From contig CBDICI010000003.1 of the NCBI GenBank assembly GCA_965277345.1, positions 310,001-374,000 of the forward strand: a DNA stretch of 64,000 bases, given 5' to 3'. Within the stretch, counting starts at the first letter, position 1. Each line of letters begins with the position of its first letter. The notes beneath the pieces were generated by a model. That model was not told where the DNA came from. It saw only the letters and a list, made by a program, of their open reading frames with translations, and made no database searches. The position numbers were made by a program, and so were the translations under genes. The DNA comes from CAIOYC01 sp965277345 (GTDB taxonomy: Bacteria > Pseudomonadota > Alphaproteobacteria > Caulobacterales > Caulobacteraceae). Positions 52,832-62,317 of this stretch are shown here, one piece after another.

Positions 52832-53639
52832 GGGCGGGGGCCTCGACAGCCTCGGGTCGTTGAAGGTCGCGCTGGAACTCGGGCGCTGGCGCCGGCTTGG
52901 CTACACACCTCGGCTGTGGTGGCGCGACGACGATGCGCGTGCACCCAGTCCGGCGCTCGACCGCCTGCTCGACCTGGCGGGCGACCGGCCGTTGGCCCTG
53001 GCGGTGATTCCCACCGGCGACCTCGCGCCCCTGGCGGCCCGGCTTCGGGCTGAACGTCAGATCACTACTGGCCAGCACGGGGTGGATCACCGCAATCGCC
53101 GTCCAGACGGAGCCCCGCCGTCAGAATACGCGCACGAGCCGACGGTCAGCGAACTGGTGGCGCGGATCGGGGCGGGACGCCAGCGCCTGACGGCGGCCGG
53201 CCTTGCGCCGCACTTCTATGCGCCGCCCTGGAATGCGGTGGGTCCGGGCTTGGTCGAGGCGCTTTCGGCGCTGGGGATACCGCTGCTGACGGCAGGCCGC
53301 GCGCCATCGATGCCGGCAAGCCTGCCCTACCTCGCCGCCGATGTGGACGTGCTCCGCTGGAAGGGCGGGGCGCGGTTCAAGGGCGCCGCGCGCATCCTGT
53401 CGAGGCTGGCTGGGGCGCTGGCGGAGCGGCGCGCGGCGGGCGCGTTCAGACGCCCCGTCGGTCTGCTCACCCACCACCTCGATCACGACGCGGCGACCTG
53501 GCGCTTCCTGGATCGAGCCTTGCCCTATCTGGACCGCAGGTTCGACTGGATCGACGTCGCCTCGCCCAGCGCCTTGACCGCCGCGTCGTCGCCTTCGGTC
53601 CCGCTCGCCGCTATGGCGGAAATGCAGCACGTCTGTTAG
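52824..53639 (+). CDS. Polysaccharide deacetylase-like protein
   Basis: This 271-residue protein has no signal peptide. LWWRDDDARAPSPALDRLLD (about 32-51) resembles the Asp-Asp metal motif of polysaccharide deacetylases, and TGQHGVDHRNRRPDG (about 82-96) supplies an HxxxH pair. APPWN near 133 and HHLDHD near 217 fit the later motifs. Fold-level resemblance is good. The substrate is unknown but likely a surface glycan, given the overlapping GT25 gene. Confidence 0.75.
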   Translation: MAEGGGLDSLGSLKVALELGRWRRLGYTPRLWWRDDDARAPSPALDRLLDLAGDRPLALAVIPTGDLAPLAARLRAERQITTGQHGVDHRNRRPDGAPPSEYAHEPTVSELVARIGAGRQRLTAAGLAPHFYAPPWNAVGPGLVEALSALGIPLLTAGRAPSMPASLPYLAADVDVLRWKGGARFKGAARILSRLAGALAERRAAGAFRRPVGLLTHHLDHDAATWRFLDRALPYLDRRFDWIDVASPSALTAASSPSVPLAAMAEMQHVC

Positions 53640-53732
53640 AGCGTCGCGGCTCAATGCGGCCCGCTCATTGCCGAGCCGGGTCCGCCTCCCAATGTCCCGG
53701 CCTATCCATCGGCCCCTGGAAGACCGAATACC

Positions 53733-54347
53733 GTGCTGCAAGCCATTCTCCTCGTCGTCTTGATCTTCGTCTGCATCGCCCTGATCGCGGTGATTCTGCT
53801 GCAACAGTCCGAGGGGGGCGCGCTCGGCATGGGCGGCGGCCCGTCGGGCTTCATGACCGCGCGTGGCGCCGGCGACCTCTTGAGCCGGACCACCGGCATT
53901 CTGGCGGCGGTGTTCTTCGCCCTTTGCATCGGCCTGACCCTGATCATCGGTCACGCGCACAAGGGTAATTCGGTCGTCGATCGATTGAAGATCCAGGGCG
54001 TCGATCCCAATGCGCTGAAGGGCGCGCTGGCGCCGCCGCCCGCGACCAACACCACGGGCCCCGCCGCGCCGGTGGCCGGTGCCCCGCTCCTGCTCGAAGC
54101 GCCCAAGCCAGAAGTGCACGGCGCTCCGGCCCCGACGCCCCTCGCCCCTGCACCCGCCGTTCCCGCGCCGACGGTGAAAAAGGCGGCGCCGGCCAAGGCT
54201 CCGCCCGCCGCCACCCCACCGCGCCGACCGCCGCGCCTGCGCCGTCGAGCGCAACGCCGCCCGCCGCCAGCGCGCCCGCGCCGGCCCCGGCGACGAACTC
54301 CACCGCACCCTCCAACTGAGGCGGCTCCGACGGCGGGCGGTGAATAA
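53733..54347 (+). CDS. secG: Preprotein translocase subunit SecG, with apparently frameshifted tail
   Basis: The first about 110 residues are normal SecG: helix 1 (LQAILLVVLIFVCIALIAVI), the loop LLQQSEGGALGMGGGPSGFM, and helix 2 (TGILAAVFFALCIGLTLIIG). The alphaproteobacterial tail is Ala/Pro-rich. Here it turns abruptly Arg/Pro-rich after about residue 160. One added base in the C-run 54214-54217 would restore an Ala/Pro/Ser/Thr tail ending TAPSN at TGA 54317-54319. The start is GTG 53733. Core function should be unaffected. Confidence 0.92.
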   Translation: MLQAILLVVLIFVCIALIAVILLQQSEGGALGMGGGPSGFMTARGAGDLLSRTTGILAAVFFALCIGLTLIIGHAHKGNSVVDRLKIQGVDPNALKGALAPPPATNTTGPAAPVAGAPLLLEAPKPEVHGAPAPTPLAPAPAVPAPTVKKAAPAKAPPAATPPRRPPRLRRRAQRRPPPARPRRPRRRTPPHPPTEAAPTAGGE

Positions 54348-54398
54348 GTCCTGCCCGCGACTTACGCCCGACTGATTCGGGCGGTAGGGTGGAATCCC

Positions 54399-56048
54399 AT
54401 GGCCCGGTACATTTTCATCACCGGCGGCGTGGTCTCTTCCTTGGGAAAAGGTCTGGCGTCCGCCGCTCTCGGCGCGCTCTTGCAGGCCCGCGGCTATCGC
54501 GTCCGCCTGCGCAAGCTCGATCCCTATCTCAATGTCGATCCCGGCACCATGAGCCCATACCAGCACGGCGAGGTGTTCGTCACCGAGGATGGGGCGGAGA
54601 CCGACCTGGATCTCGGCCACTACGAGCGCTTCACCGGGGTGAACGCCTCGCGTGGCGACAACATCACCACCGGCCAGATCTACAAGACCATCATCGAGAA
54701 GGAGCGGCGCGGCGACTATCTCGGCGCCACGGTGCAGGTGATCCCTCACGTCACCGATGAGATCAAGCGCTTCGTCCTTTCTCCCGCCCAGGACGACGAG
54801 GGCCATGAGGTGGACTTCGTGCTGGTGGAGATCGGCGGCACGGTGGGCGATATCGAGGGCCTGCCCTTCTTTGAGGCGATCCGCCAGCTCGGTCAGGAAC
54901 TGCCGCGCCATCACGCCGTGTTCGTACACCTGACGCTCCTGCCCTTCATCAAGACCGCCGGCGAGATGAAGACCAAACCGACCCAGCACTCGGTGCGGGA
55001 ACTGCGCGCCATCGGCATCCAGCCCGATATCCTGCTCTGCCGCTGCGAACAGGCGATCGCGGAGGGCGACAAGCGCAAGATCGCCCAGTTCTGCAACGTG
55101 CGGCCCTCGGCGGTGATCGAGGCGCTGGACAGCGCCTCGATCTACCAGGTGCCGCTCGACTATCACCGTGAGGGACTGGACACCGAGGTGCTGGACGCCT
55201 TCGGCGTCACGGGCGCCAGGGCGCCGGACCTCACGCGCTGGCAGGACGTGGCGGACACCATCGCCCATCCGGACGGCGAGGTGACCATCGCGGTGGTCGG
55301 CAAATATACCGGCTTCAAGGACGCCTATAAGTCGCTGGTGGAGGCGCTGGTGCACGGCGGCCTGGCCAATCGGGTCAAGGTCAACCTGGACTGGATCGAG
55401 GGCGAGGTGTTCGAGGGCGACCGCGCCAGCGTCACCCATCGCCTCGATGGCGTGGACGGCGTTTTGGTGCCGGGCGCCTTTGGCGAGCGGGGCGCGGAGG
55501 GCATGATCCGCGCCGTGCAGTTCGCCCGCGAACACGCCGTGCCCTATTTCGGCATCTGTTTCGGGATGCAGATGGCGATGATCGAGGCGGCGCGGAACTT
55601 GGCGGGGGTCGAACAGGCCTCCTCCAGCGAGTTCGGTCCCACCGAGCAGCCCGTTGTGGGCCTGATGACCGAATGGACCCGCGGCAATCAGGTGGAGAGC
55701 CGCAAGGCCGGCGACGACCTTGGCGGCTCCATGCGGCTCGGGGCTTATGAGGCGACGCTGGCGGCGGGCTCGCGCATCGCGGACATCTATGGTTCGGCCA
55801 GCATCTCAGAGCGCCATCGCCACCGCTACGAGGTCAATGTGGGCTATCGGGAGCCCCTGGAGCGGGCGGGCCTGCATTTCGCCGGCATGTCGCCGAGCGG
55901 CCTGCTACCGGAGACCTGCGAGCGCACCGATCATCCCTGGTTCGTCGGGGTGCAGTACCATCCCGAGCTGAAGAGCCGCCCCTTCGACCCCCATCCCCTG
56001 TTCAAGAGCTTCATCGCCGCCGCGGTGGAGCAGAGCCGGCTGGTGTGA
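54399..56048 (+). CDS. pyrG: CTP synthase
   Basis: This 549-residue enzyme begins MARYIFITGGVVSSLGKGLA (amidoligase P-loop region at about 8-18), with LDPYLNVDPGTMSPYQHGEV (about 40-59). A C-terminal glutamine amidotransferase has the nucleophile Cys in YFGICFGMQMAMIEA (about 385-399) and His/Glu in GVQYHPELKS. It makes CTP from UTP. In Caulobacter CTP synthase filaments also affect cell curvature, which is known there and not shown here. The stop overlaps the next start. Confidence 0.98.
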   Translation: MARYIFITGGVVSSLGKGLASAALGALLQARGYRVRLRKLDPYLNVDPGTMSPYQHGEVFVTEDGAETDLDLGHYERFTGVNASRGDNITTGQIYKTIIEKERRGDYLGATVQVIPHVTDEIKRFVLSPAQDDEGHEVDFVLVEIGGTVGDIEGLPFFEAIRQLGQELPRHHAVFVHLTLLPFIKTAGEMKTKPTQHSVRELRAIGIQPDILLCRCEQAIAEGDKRKIAQFCNVRPSAVIEALDSASIYQVPLDYHREGLDTEVLDAFGVTGARAPDLTRWQDVADTIAHPDGEVTIAVVGKYTGFKDAYKSLVEALVHGGLANRVKVNLDWIEGEVFEGDRASVTHRLDGVDGVLVPGAFGERGAEGMIRAVQFAREHAVPYFGICFGMQMAMIEAARNLAGVEQASSSEFGPTEQPVVGLMTEWTRGNQVESRKAGDDLGGSMRLGAYEATLAAGSRIADIYGSASISERHRHRYEVNVGYREPLERAGLHFAGMSPSGLLPETCERTDHPWFVGVQYHPELKSRPFDPHPLFKSFIAAAVEQSRLV

Positions 56049-56377
56049 CGTCCGACGAGGCCATTCGCCGCCAAGCCCTGGCCTTGCCGGAGGCCTACGA
56101 GGACACCCATCGCGGCTACCCGTCCTTCCGGGTGCGGGAGCGCATCTTCGCCATGCTTCGCCCAGCCCCACGCCACCTGATCGTCAAGCTCGGCTCGGAG
56201 GACCAGCACAACATGCTGGCGGCCCATCCCGATACGGTCATGCCGGGCCTGCACTACGCCCATCACGGCTGGACCCGCGTCGCGCTCGACCAGGCCGAGG
56301 ACGACATCGCCGCCCTGATCCTGCGCCTGGCCTGGCTGCACGTTGCGCCGAAGCGGCTGCACGCGCGACTGGGTTAG
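56045..56377 (+). CDS. MmcQ/YjbR-family protein
   Basis: This 110-residue protein begins at GTG 56045, overlapping the pyrG stop. The sequence (LPEAYEDTHRGYPSFRVRER, then IFAMLRP) and length fit the YjbR/CyaY-like fold family, small DNA-binding-like proteins of uncertain role. It is probably translated by coupling to pyrG. It overlaps the convergent acetyltransferase by four bases. Confidence 0.82.
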   Translation: MTSDEAIRRQALALPEAYEDTHRGYPSFRVRERIFAMLRPAPRHLIVKLGSEDQHNMLAAHPDTVMPGLHYAHHGWTRVALDQAEDDIAALILRLAWLHVAPKRLHARLG

Positions 56378-56814
56378 AGAAGCAGTTTCATGCCCACGTG
56401 GGTGGGTTTGAAACCCTGGCGTTCCCAGAAGCGGTGGGCGTCGGTGCGGGTCTGATCGCTGGCCAGCTCCACCAGGGCGCATCCCGCCTGGCGCGCCAGC
56501 CGCACCCCTTCGGCCACCATCAGTGCGCCCAGCCCCATGCGGCGCTGGCTGCCGGCGATACGGACGCTCTCGAATTGCGCCCGAAGCGCGCCGCGCCGCG
56601 CCAGGCCCGGCAGGATGGAGATCTGCATACACCCCACCACGATGCCCTCGTCGTCCGCCACCAGGAAGCGCGTGGTGGGATCGGCGTCGATGGCCTTCAG
56701 GGCTTCGAGGTAGCCAGGATCGCCGAGCCGCTCGCGCTGGGCGCCGAGAGGGTCGTCGGCCAGCAGGCTGACGATGTAGGGGATGTCGTCGGGCAGGGCG
56801 TCGCGGAAGATCAT
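56374..56814 (-). CDS. GNAT-family N-acetyltransferase
   Basis: This 146-residue protein has the acetyl-CoA-binding segment SVRIAGSQRRMGLGALMVAE (about 84-103; the RxxGxG/A pyrophosphate loop) and the C-terminal DAHRFWERQGFKPTHVGMKL (about 124-143). It transfers an acetyl group to an amine. The substrate is unknown. It stands as a single gene convergent with the YjbR-like gene. Confidence 0.9.
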   Translation of the reverse strand: MIFRDALPDDIPYIVSLLADDPLGAQRERLGDPGYLEALKAIDADPTTRFLVADDEGIVVGCMQISILPGLARRGALRAQFESVRIAGSQRRMGLGALMVAEGVRLARQAGCALVELASDQTRTDAHRFWERQGFKPTHVGMKLLL

Positions 56815-56980
56815 GGAGGCAGGCTAGCATTACCCGCGCCCTGCGGTCACCTTTCGCCCTGCACGCCGTCAACGTGGACTTGCCTTCCCGGCCGACTTGA
56901 CCCATAAGGCCCGACCTCGCCGGCCGGCCCCGTCCCGCCGGCACTGTCATTTGCGCCTGCAAGCCTGCCGAGAGACGATC

Positions 56981-57163
56981 ATGGCCGTTCCCAAGCGAAA
57001 AGTATCCCCGTCGCGGCGGAACATGCGCCGCGCCCACCACGCCCTCGGCCCCAACGCCTATGTCGAGGACAAGGACACCGGCGAGCTGAAGCGCCCGCAC
57101 CACGTGGACCTGAAGACCGGCATGTATAAGGGTCGCCAGGTCCTGACGCCGAAAGACGAGTAG
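56981..57163 (+). CDS. rpmF: 50S ribosomal protein L32
   Basis: This 60-residue L32 begins MAVPKRKVSPSRRNMRRAHH. The zinc-binding Cys residues of some L32 proteins are absent, as usual in alphaproteobacteria. ATG 56981 fits the family start; a longer frame exists upstream without support. A strong terminator follows. Confidence 0.96.
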   Translation: MAVPKRKVSPSRRNMRRAHHALGPNAYVEDKDTGELKRPHHVDLKTGMYKGRQVLTPKDE

Positions 57164-57187
57164 TCGCGCCCGCAGTTGCTGATGTGC

Positions 57188-57214
57188 GCCCGGCGGCCAT
57201 CCGCCGGGCTTTTT
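57188..57214 (+). terminator. Intrinsic terminator after rpmF
   Basis: Perfect 9-base stem GCCCGGCGG / CCGCCGGGC with loop CCAT, followed by TTTTT. It separates rpmF from eno. Confidence 0.92.
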
Positions 57215-57290
57215 CGTTTGTGCGCCAGGGCGGCGACCTTTTCCGGCGGCCTTCGCTGGGCTAAGCCGCACGCAAATCCAAGAGGCCGCC

Positions 57291-58571
<1,281 letters not shown>

Positions 58572-58794
58572 GATTCCTGGTTCAAATCGAGGGAAATTGA
58601 CCTCAGAATCTCATCATCGGACACGCTCGGACACAACCCAACCCATGTTGTTGACCGCCAGAATAATGCGGCGGATCGTCGCAAGATTGGTGAACGACTG
58701 GGTTCCTCAGGGCTGACGATGATCGGGCAAGGCCCGTCGACGCTCGGCTGGCCTGGGGGCGCTCACACCAGAGCCGAGCCGGTGGAGCTAGAGC

Positions 58795-60369
58795 ATGACC
58801 CGTTCCCAACCATCCTATCGCGTCCAGGCCCTTGCGGGCTTCGCCGTGATCCTGGCCGCGTTTGGTTCGATCGGGGCCTACGAATCGCGGTCAGGGCCCG
58901 CAGACCAAGGGCCTCAGGTGGCGCAGGACCTGTCGGGCGACGCGACGCTCGGACGTGACGTCTTCCGCTTTGAGACCTTCGGCAACGAGGGGTTCTGGAC
59001 CGACGCGGTACGGCTGCCGGCGGGGATCATGGCCGCCAAGGTCACACCCATGCAGGCGCTGGAGCTGGGCCTGCAGGTTGACGTGGACGCGGTCGATGGG
59101 CCGACCAAGGCCAAACTGGCTCGTGAGCTTCGAGACGACCCGTCGGGCCGGTCCTCGAGCGTGCTCAACGACCCGAACGTCACGCCAAAGCTGATCATGG
59201 CCAATGCGGTCATGGGCATGGCCCCCAAGGGCGACAAGGTCGGCACGTCCTGCGCGCTTTGCCACTCCATGAGCGACGGGTCGGTGTTCACCTCGCCGCA
59301 CGGGGGCTCAATCGGCAAACGCGTCGACGGGCTGGCCAACCACGTGCTGAACATCGGGACCATCTTCGCCACCGCCGCCAATACCCGCGCACTCTATCCC
59401 GTGGCCCAGCTTGAACTGGCGGCCAATCACGGCAAGACGCTGGGCAGAGCGCCGCGCGGGCTGACCGACCGATCCACCGAAGCCGAGTTCGACGCCTATT
59501 TCAGCAATCCCCAATACTATCCCGTGGGGATGTTCGACGACACGCCGGACGGCAACGGCAATCCCATGCACAACACGCCGCTGTTCCGTCAGGACCTGGC
59601 CGCGCCCTACGGCAGCGAGGGCACGTTTACCAAGATGGACGACTTCAGCAACTTCGTCTTCACGACCCTGTTCGACCAGACCATGCTGACCACACCGGGT
59701 GGGCGGGCCTTTGTGCACAAGCTGGCCGGACCGGCCGGCGATGAGATGATCGCAAGTTACGTCAGGATCCTGAACGACACCGGGGTCACCGGCTATCCCT
59801 ACGTCCAGGCCAGACGCGGCGGCAAGCCCGGCGAACTGGCCACGCCCATCGGTGCGCGGGTGGACAACCGCAAGCTTGTGGCCATGAACGCCTATCTGGC
59901 CTCGCTGCAGGCGCCCCGCGGGGTAGTGACCGATCGGGCGGCGATGAGGCGTGGTCAGGCGCTGTTCGCGTCCTCTGGCTGCACAGGCTGCCATAACGCC
60001 GACCAGAGCCGACCCGTCCCGACGACGATCCATCCCATGGCGCGGATTTGGCCGGGCGACCACCCGATGGTGCTGGCCCAGCGCGATCCGCCGCTCAATC
60101 CCGTCCTGAACTCTCCCGGCGTCTTCGACGATAAATGGGCGGTGGTGAATGCGAGCCAGCGCGGTGAGAAGCGGGGCGTGGCCATGCCGCTGTTGCTCGA
60201 CCTGGCCCGCAAACCGGTGTTCCTGCACGACAACTCGGTCCCCACCCTGGAAGACCTGTTCGACGCCCGGCGCGGCGCCACCGCGCCCCATCCGTTCTAC
60301 CTCGATGACGCCCGGCAACGGGCCGACATGGCGGCCTATCTGAAGAGCCTCGATACCGCGTCGCGCTGA
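58795..60369 (+). CDS. Exported di-haem cytochrome c family protein
   Basis: This 524-residue protein has an N-terminal hydrophobic segment (VQALAGFAVILAAFGSIGAY), then two haem-binding CxxCH sites: CALCH at about 153-157 and CTGCH at about 395-399. Two-site c-type proteins of this size are often peroxidase-like or electron carriers, but I do not see enough to name the partner. It lies between eno and ftsB, two genes usually close together. ATG 58795 sits inside TAGAGCATGA, the same string that opens the palindromic element at 14081. GGAG lies eight bases upstream. Confidence 0.8.
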   Translation: MTRSQPSYRVQALAGFAVILAAFGSIGAYESRSGPADQGPQVAQDLSGDATLGRDVFRFETFGNEGFWTDAVRLPAGIMAAKVTPMQALELGLQVDVDAVDGPTKAKLARELRDDPSGRSSSVLNDPNVTPKLIMANAVMGMAPKGDKVGTSCALCHSMSDGSVFTSPHGGSIGKRVDGLANHVLNIGTIFATAANTRALYPVAQLELAANHGKTLGRAPRGLTDRSTEAEFDAYFSNPQYYPVGMFDDTPDGNGNPMHNTPLFRQDLAAPYGSEGTFTKMDDFSNFVFTTLFDQTMLTTPGGRAFVHKLAGPAGDEMIASYVRILNDTGVTGYPYVQARRGGKPGELATPIGARVDNRKLVAMNAYLASLQAPRGVVTDRAAMRRGQALFASSGCTGCHNADQSRPVPTTIHPMARIWPGDHPMVLAQRDPPLNPVLNSPGVFDDKWAVVNASQRGEKRGVAMPLLLDLARKPVFLHDNSVPTLEDLFDARRGATAPHPFYLDDARQRADMAAYLKSLDTASR

Positions 60370-60456
60370 CTCCCCTTTTTGATATCGGAATCAACGCCTT
60401 CTTAAGCATGGTTCATCATCTTCGCGGGGTCCGGCGACCTGCCTCGCGGAGATGAC

Positions 60457-60753
60457 GTGCTCACCAAGATCAGGCCCTATCTGCCGACCGCGCTTCTGGC
60501 GCTGCTGATCTTCTATTTCGGCGTCAGTGCGCTGACGGGCGAGCGGGGGTTGCTACACGGGCATCGGCGTGACGCGACCCTGGCCGAGCGCGTTCGCACG
60601 CTGAAGGATCTGCGCGCCGAGCGCGAGCGGCTGGAGACCGAGGTGGGCTTGCTTTCCGACGATCACCTGTCGCGCGATCTTCTGGAAGAGAAGGCGCAAA
60701 GGATGCTTGGGTTCGCCGATCCTTCGGACTATGTGATCCGAAACCAGCGGTAG
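60457..60753 (+). CDS. ftsB: FtsB/DivIC-family septum formation initiator
   Basis: This 98-residue protein has one N-terminal membrane helix (YLPTALLALLIFYFGVSAL) followed by a coiled coil (RVRTLKDLRAERERLETEVG, about 46-65) and the conserved DLLEEKAQRMLGFADPSDYV. It links FtsL and FtsQ at the division site. GTG 60457 follows GGAG. Position just before pdhA is conserved in Caulobacter relatives. Confidence 0.9.
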   Translation: MLTKIRPYLPTALLALLIFYFGVSALTGERGLLHGHRRDATLAERVRTLKDLRAERERLETEVGLLSDDHLSRDLLEEKAQRMLGFADPSDYVIRNQR

Positions 60754-60802
60754 CGCGGCCGAGCACCCTCCGCCGGCCTGCAAGCCCCGGAGGATTGACC
60801 GC

Positions 60803-61849
60803 ATGACGCGTGCGCCGGCCAAAAAGGCGACCCCTCCCGTCAAGAAGCTCGCCGCCAAGCCGTCTTCACATCGCGGCGCAGGCTCCCCCGACAAGGACCG
60901 GCTGCTGGACTGGTATCGTCACATGCTGCTGATCCGCCGCTTCGAGGAGCGGGCCGGCCAGCTTTACGGTATGGGGCTGATCGGCGGCTTCTGCCACCTC
61001 TATATCGGCCAGGAGGCCATCGCCGTCGGGATGCAGTCGGTGAAGCGGGAGGGCGATCAGGTCATCACCGGCTATCGCGATCACGGCCACATGCTGGCCG
61101 CGGGGATGGACCCAAAGGCGGTGATGGCCGAACTCACCGGCCGCGCCGCCGGCAGCGCCCACGGCAAGGGCGGCTCCATGCACATGTTCGACGTGGCCCA
61201 GGGCTTCTTCGGCGGGCACGGCATCGTCGGCGCCCAGGTGCCGCTCGGCGCCGGCCTCGCCTTCGCCAACAAGTACCGCGACAACAAGGCGGTGAGCTTC
61301 ACCTATTTCGGCGACGGCGCCGCCAATCAGGGCCAGGTCTACGAGGCTTTCAACATGGCCGAGCTGTGGAAACTGCCGGTGGTGTTCGTGATCGAGAACA
61401 ACCAGTACGCCATGGGCACCTCCATCGAGCGCGCCTCGGCGGAGGTTCACCTCTACAAGCGCGGCGCCTCGTTCAACATCCCGGGCGAGGAGGTGGACGG
61501 CATGGACGTGCAGGCGGTGCACGACGCCGGCGCCAAGGCCGCCGCCTTCGCCCGCGCGGGCAAGGGCCCCTATATCCTGGAGATGAAGACCTACCGCTAT
61601 CGCGGCCACTCCATGAGCGACCCGGCCAAGTACCGCACCCGCGAGGAGGTGGATGCGGTGCGCAAGACCCGCGACCCCATCGACCACCTGCGCGAGAAGA
61701 TGGAGGCCCTTGGCCTTACCGACGAAGACGCCATGAAGGCCATCGACGCGGAGGTGAAGAAGATCGTCGCCGACGCGGCCGAATTCGCCCGCACCGCGCC
61801 CGAGCCCGACCCCGCCGAGCTCTATACCGATATCTACGCGGAGGCCTGA
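60803..61849 (+). CDS. pdhA: Pyruvate dehydrogenase E1 component, alpha subunit
   Basis: This 348-residue protein has a Lys/Pro-rich N-terminus, then the E1-alpha fold. The thiamine diphosphate motif GDGAANQGQVYEAFNMAELW (about 171-190) ends at VIENN, and the phosphorylation-loop-like YRYRGHSMSDPAKYRTREEV lies near 264-283. With PdhB it decarboxylates pyruvate for acetyl-CoA. GGAGG precedes ATG 60803. The next gene starts three bases after its stop. Confidence 0.97.
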   Translation: MTRAPAKKATPPVKKLAAKPSSHRGAGSPDKDRLLDWYRHMLLIRRFEERAGQLYGMGLIGGFCHLYIGQEAIAVGMQSVKREGDQVITGYRDHGHMLAAGMDPKAVMAELTGRAAGSAHGKGGSMHMFDVAQGFFGGHGIVGAQVPLGAGLAFANKYRDNKAVSFTYFGDGAANQGQVYEAFNMAELWKLPVVFVIENNQYAMGTSIERASAEVHLYKRGASFNIPGEEVDGMDVQAVHDAGAKAAAFARAGKGPYILEMKTYRYRGHSMSDPAKYRTREEVDAVRKTRDPIDHLREKMEALGLTDEDAMKAIDAEVKKIVADAAEFARTAPEPDPAELYTDIYAEA

Positions 61850-61852
61850 TCC

Positions 61853-62317
61853 GTGTCGGCGAAGAGCGTCATACCCAAGTGGGCGTGGCTCACCAGTTGC
61901 GCGCTGTTCCTGATTGGCGCCATCGTGTTCCAACGGGTGGCGGCGCTGGCGGACGGCTGGTTCGCGCGGCTGGGGACCTTCGCCTTTACCGGCATCCTGC
62001 TGGATTTGGGGATGGTCTTTCTGGCCTCCTTTATGGCGTGTTCCATGTTCCTGCGCCGATACGGCCATGAACGGGCGGTCAGACGCAGGCTCGCCGTCGC
62101 CTACGCCGTCACCTTCGCGGTATGGACCGCGCTGTCCTTTCTGCTGATCGCCAACATGCTGGGGTTCGCGCCGGTGACGCTGGGTCTGGGCGGGTTCGCC
62201 CTGGCCGAAGCCCTGCTGGGCGCCGGCATCGTCGTCGCCGCGGTGCTGCTGCGCGGCCGCCTCTTTGAACGCAACATCTCGCGGCGCGTCGCCGTCGCCC
62301 AAGTGATGACCCCATGA
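61853..62317 (+). CDS. Small polytopic membrane protein, hypothetical
   Basis: This 154-residue protein has four hydrophobic segments (for example WLTSCALFLIGAIVFQRVAA and GILLDLGMVFLASFMACSMF) and a basic loop. No family is recognised. It is inserted between pdhA and pdhB with a GTG start three bases after pdhA, and its stop overlaps pdhB, so it is cotranslated with the dehydrogenase. A role in the complex is unproven. Confidence 0.78.
   Translation: MSAKSVIPKWAWLTSCALFLIGAIVFQRVAALADGWFARLGTFAFTGILLDLGMVFLASFMACSMFLRRYGHERAVRRRLAVAYAVTFAVWTALSFLLIANMLGFAPVTLGLGGFALAEALLGAGIVVAAVLLRGRLFERNISRRVAVAQVMTP

Noticed and set aside
58572..58794. A possible small gene or RNA between eno and the cytochrome c gene
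   Set aside because: The minus-strand frame at 58603-58809 looks random and overlaps the cytochrome start. No stable terminator-like hairpin is evident.
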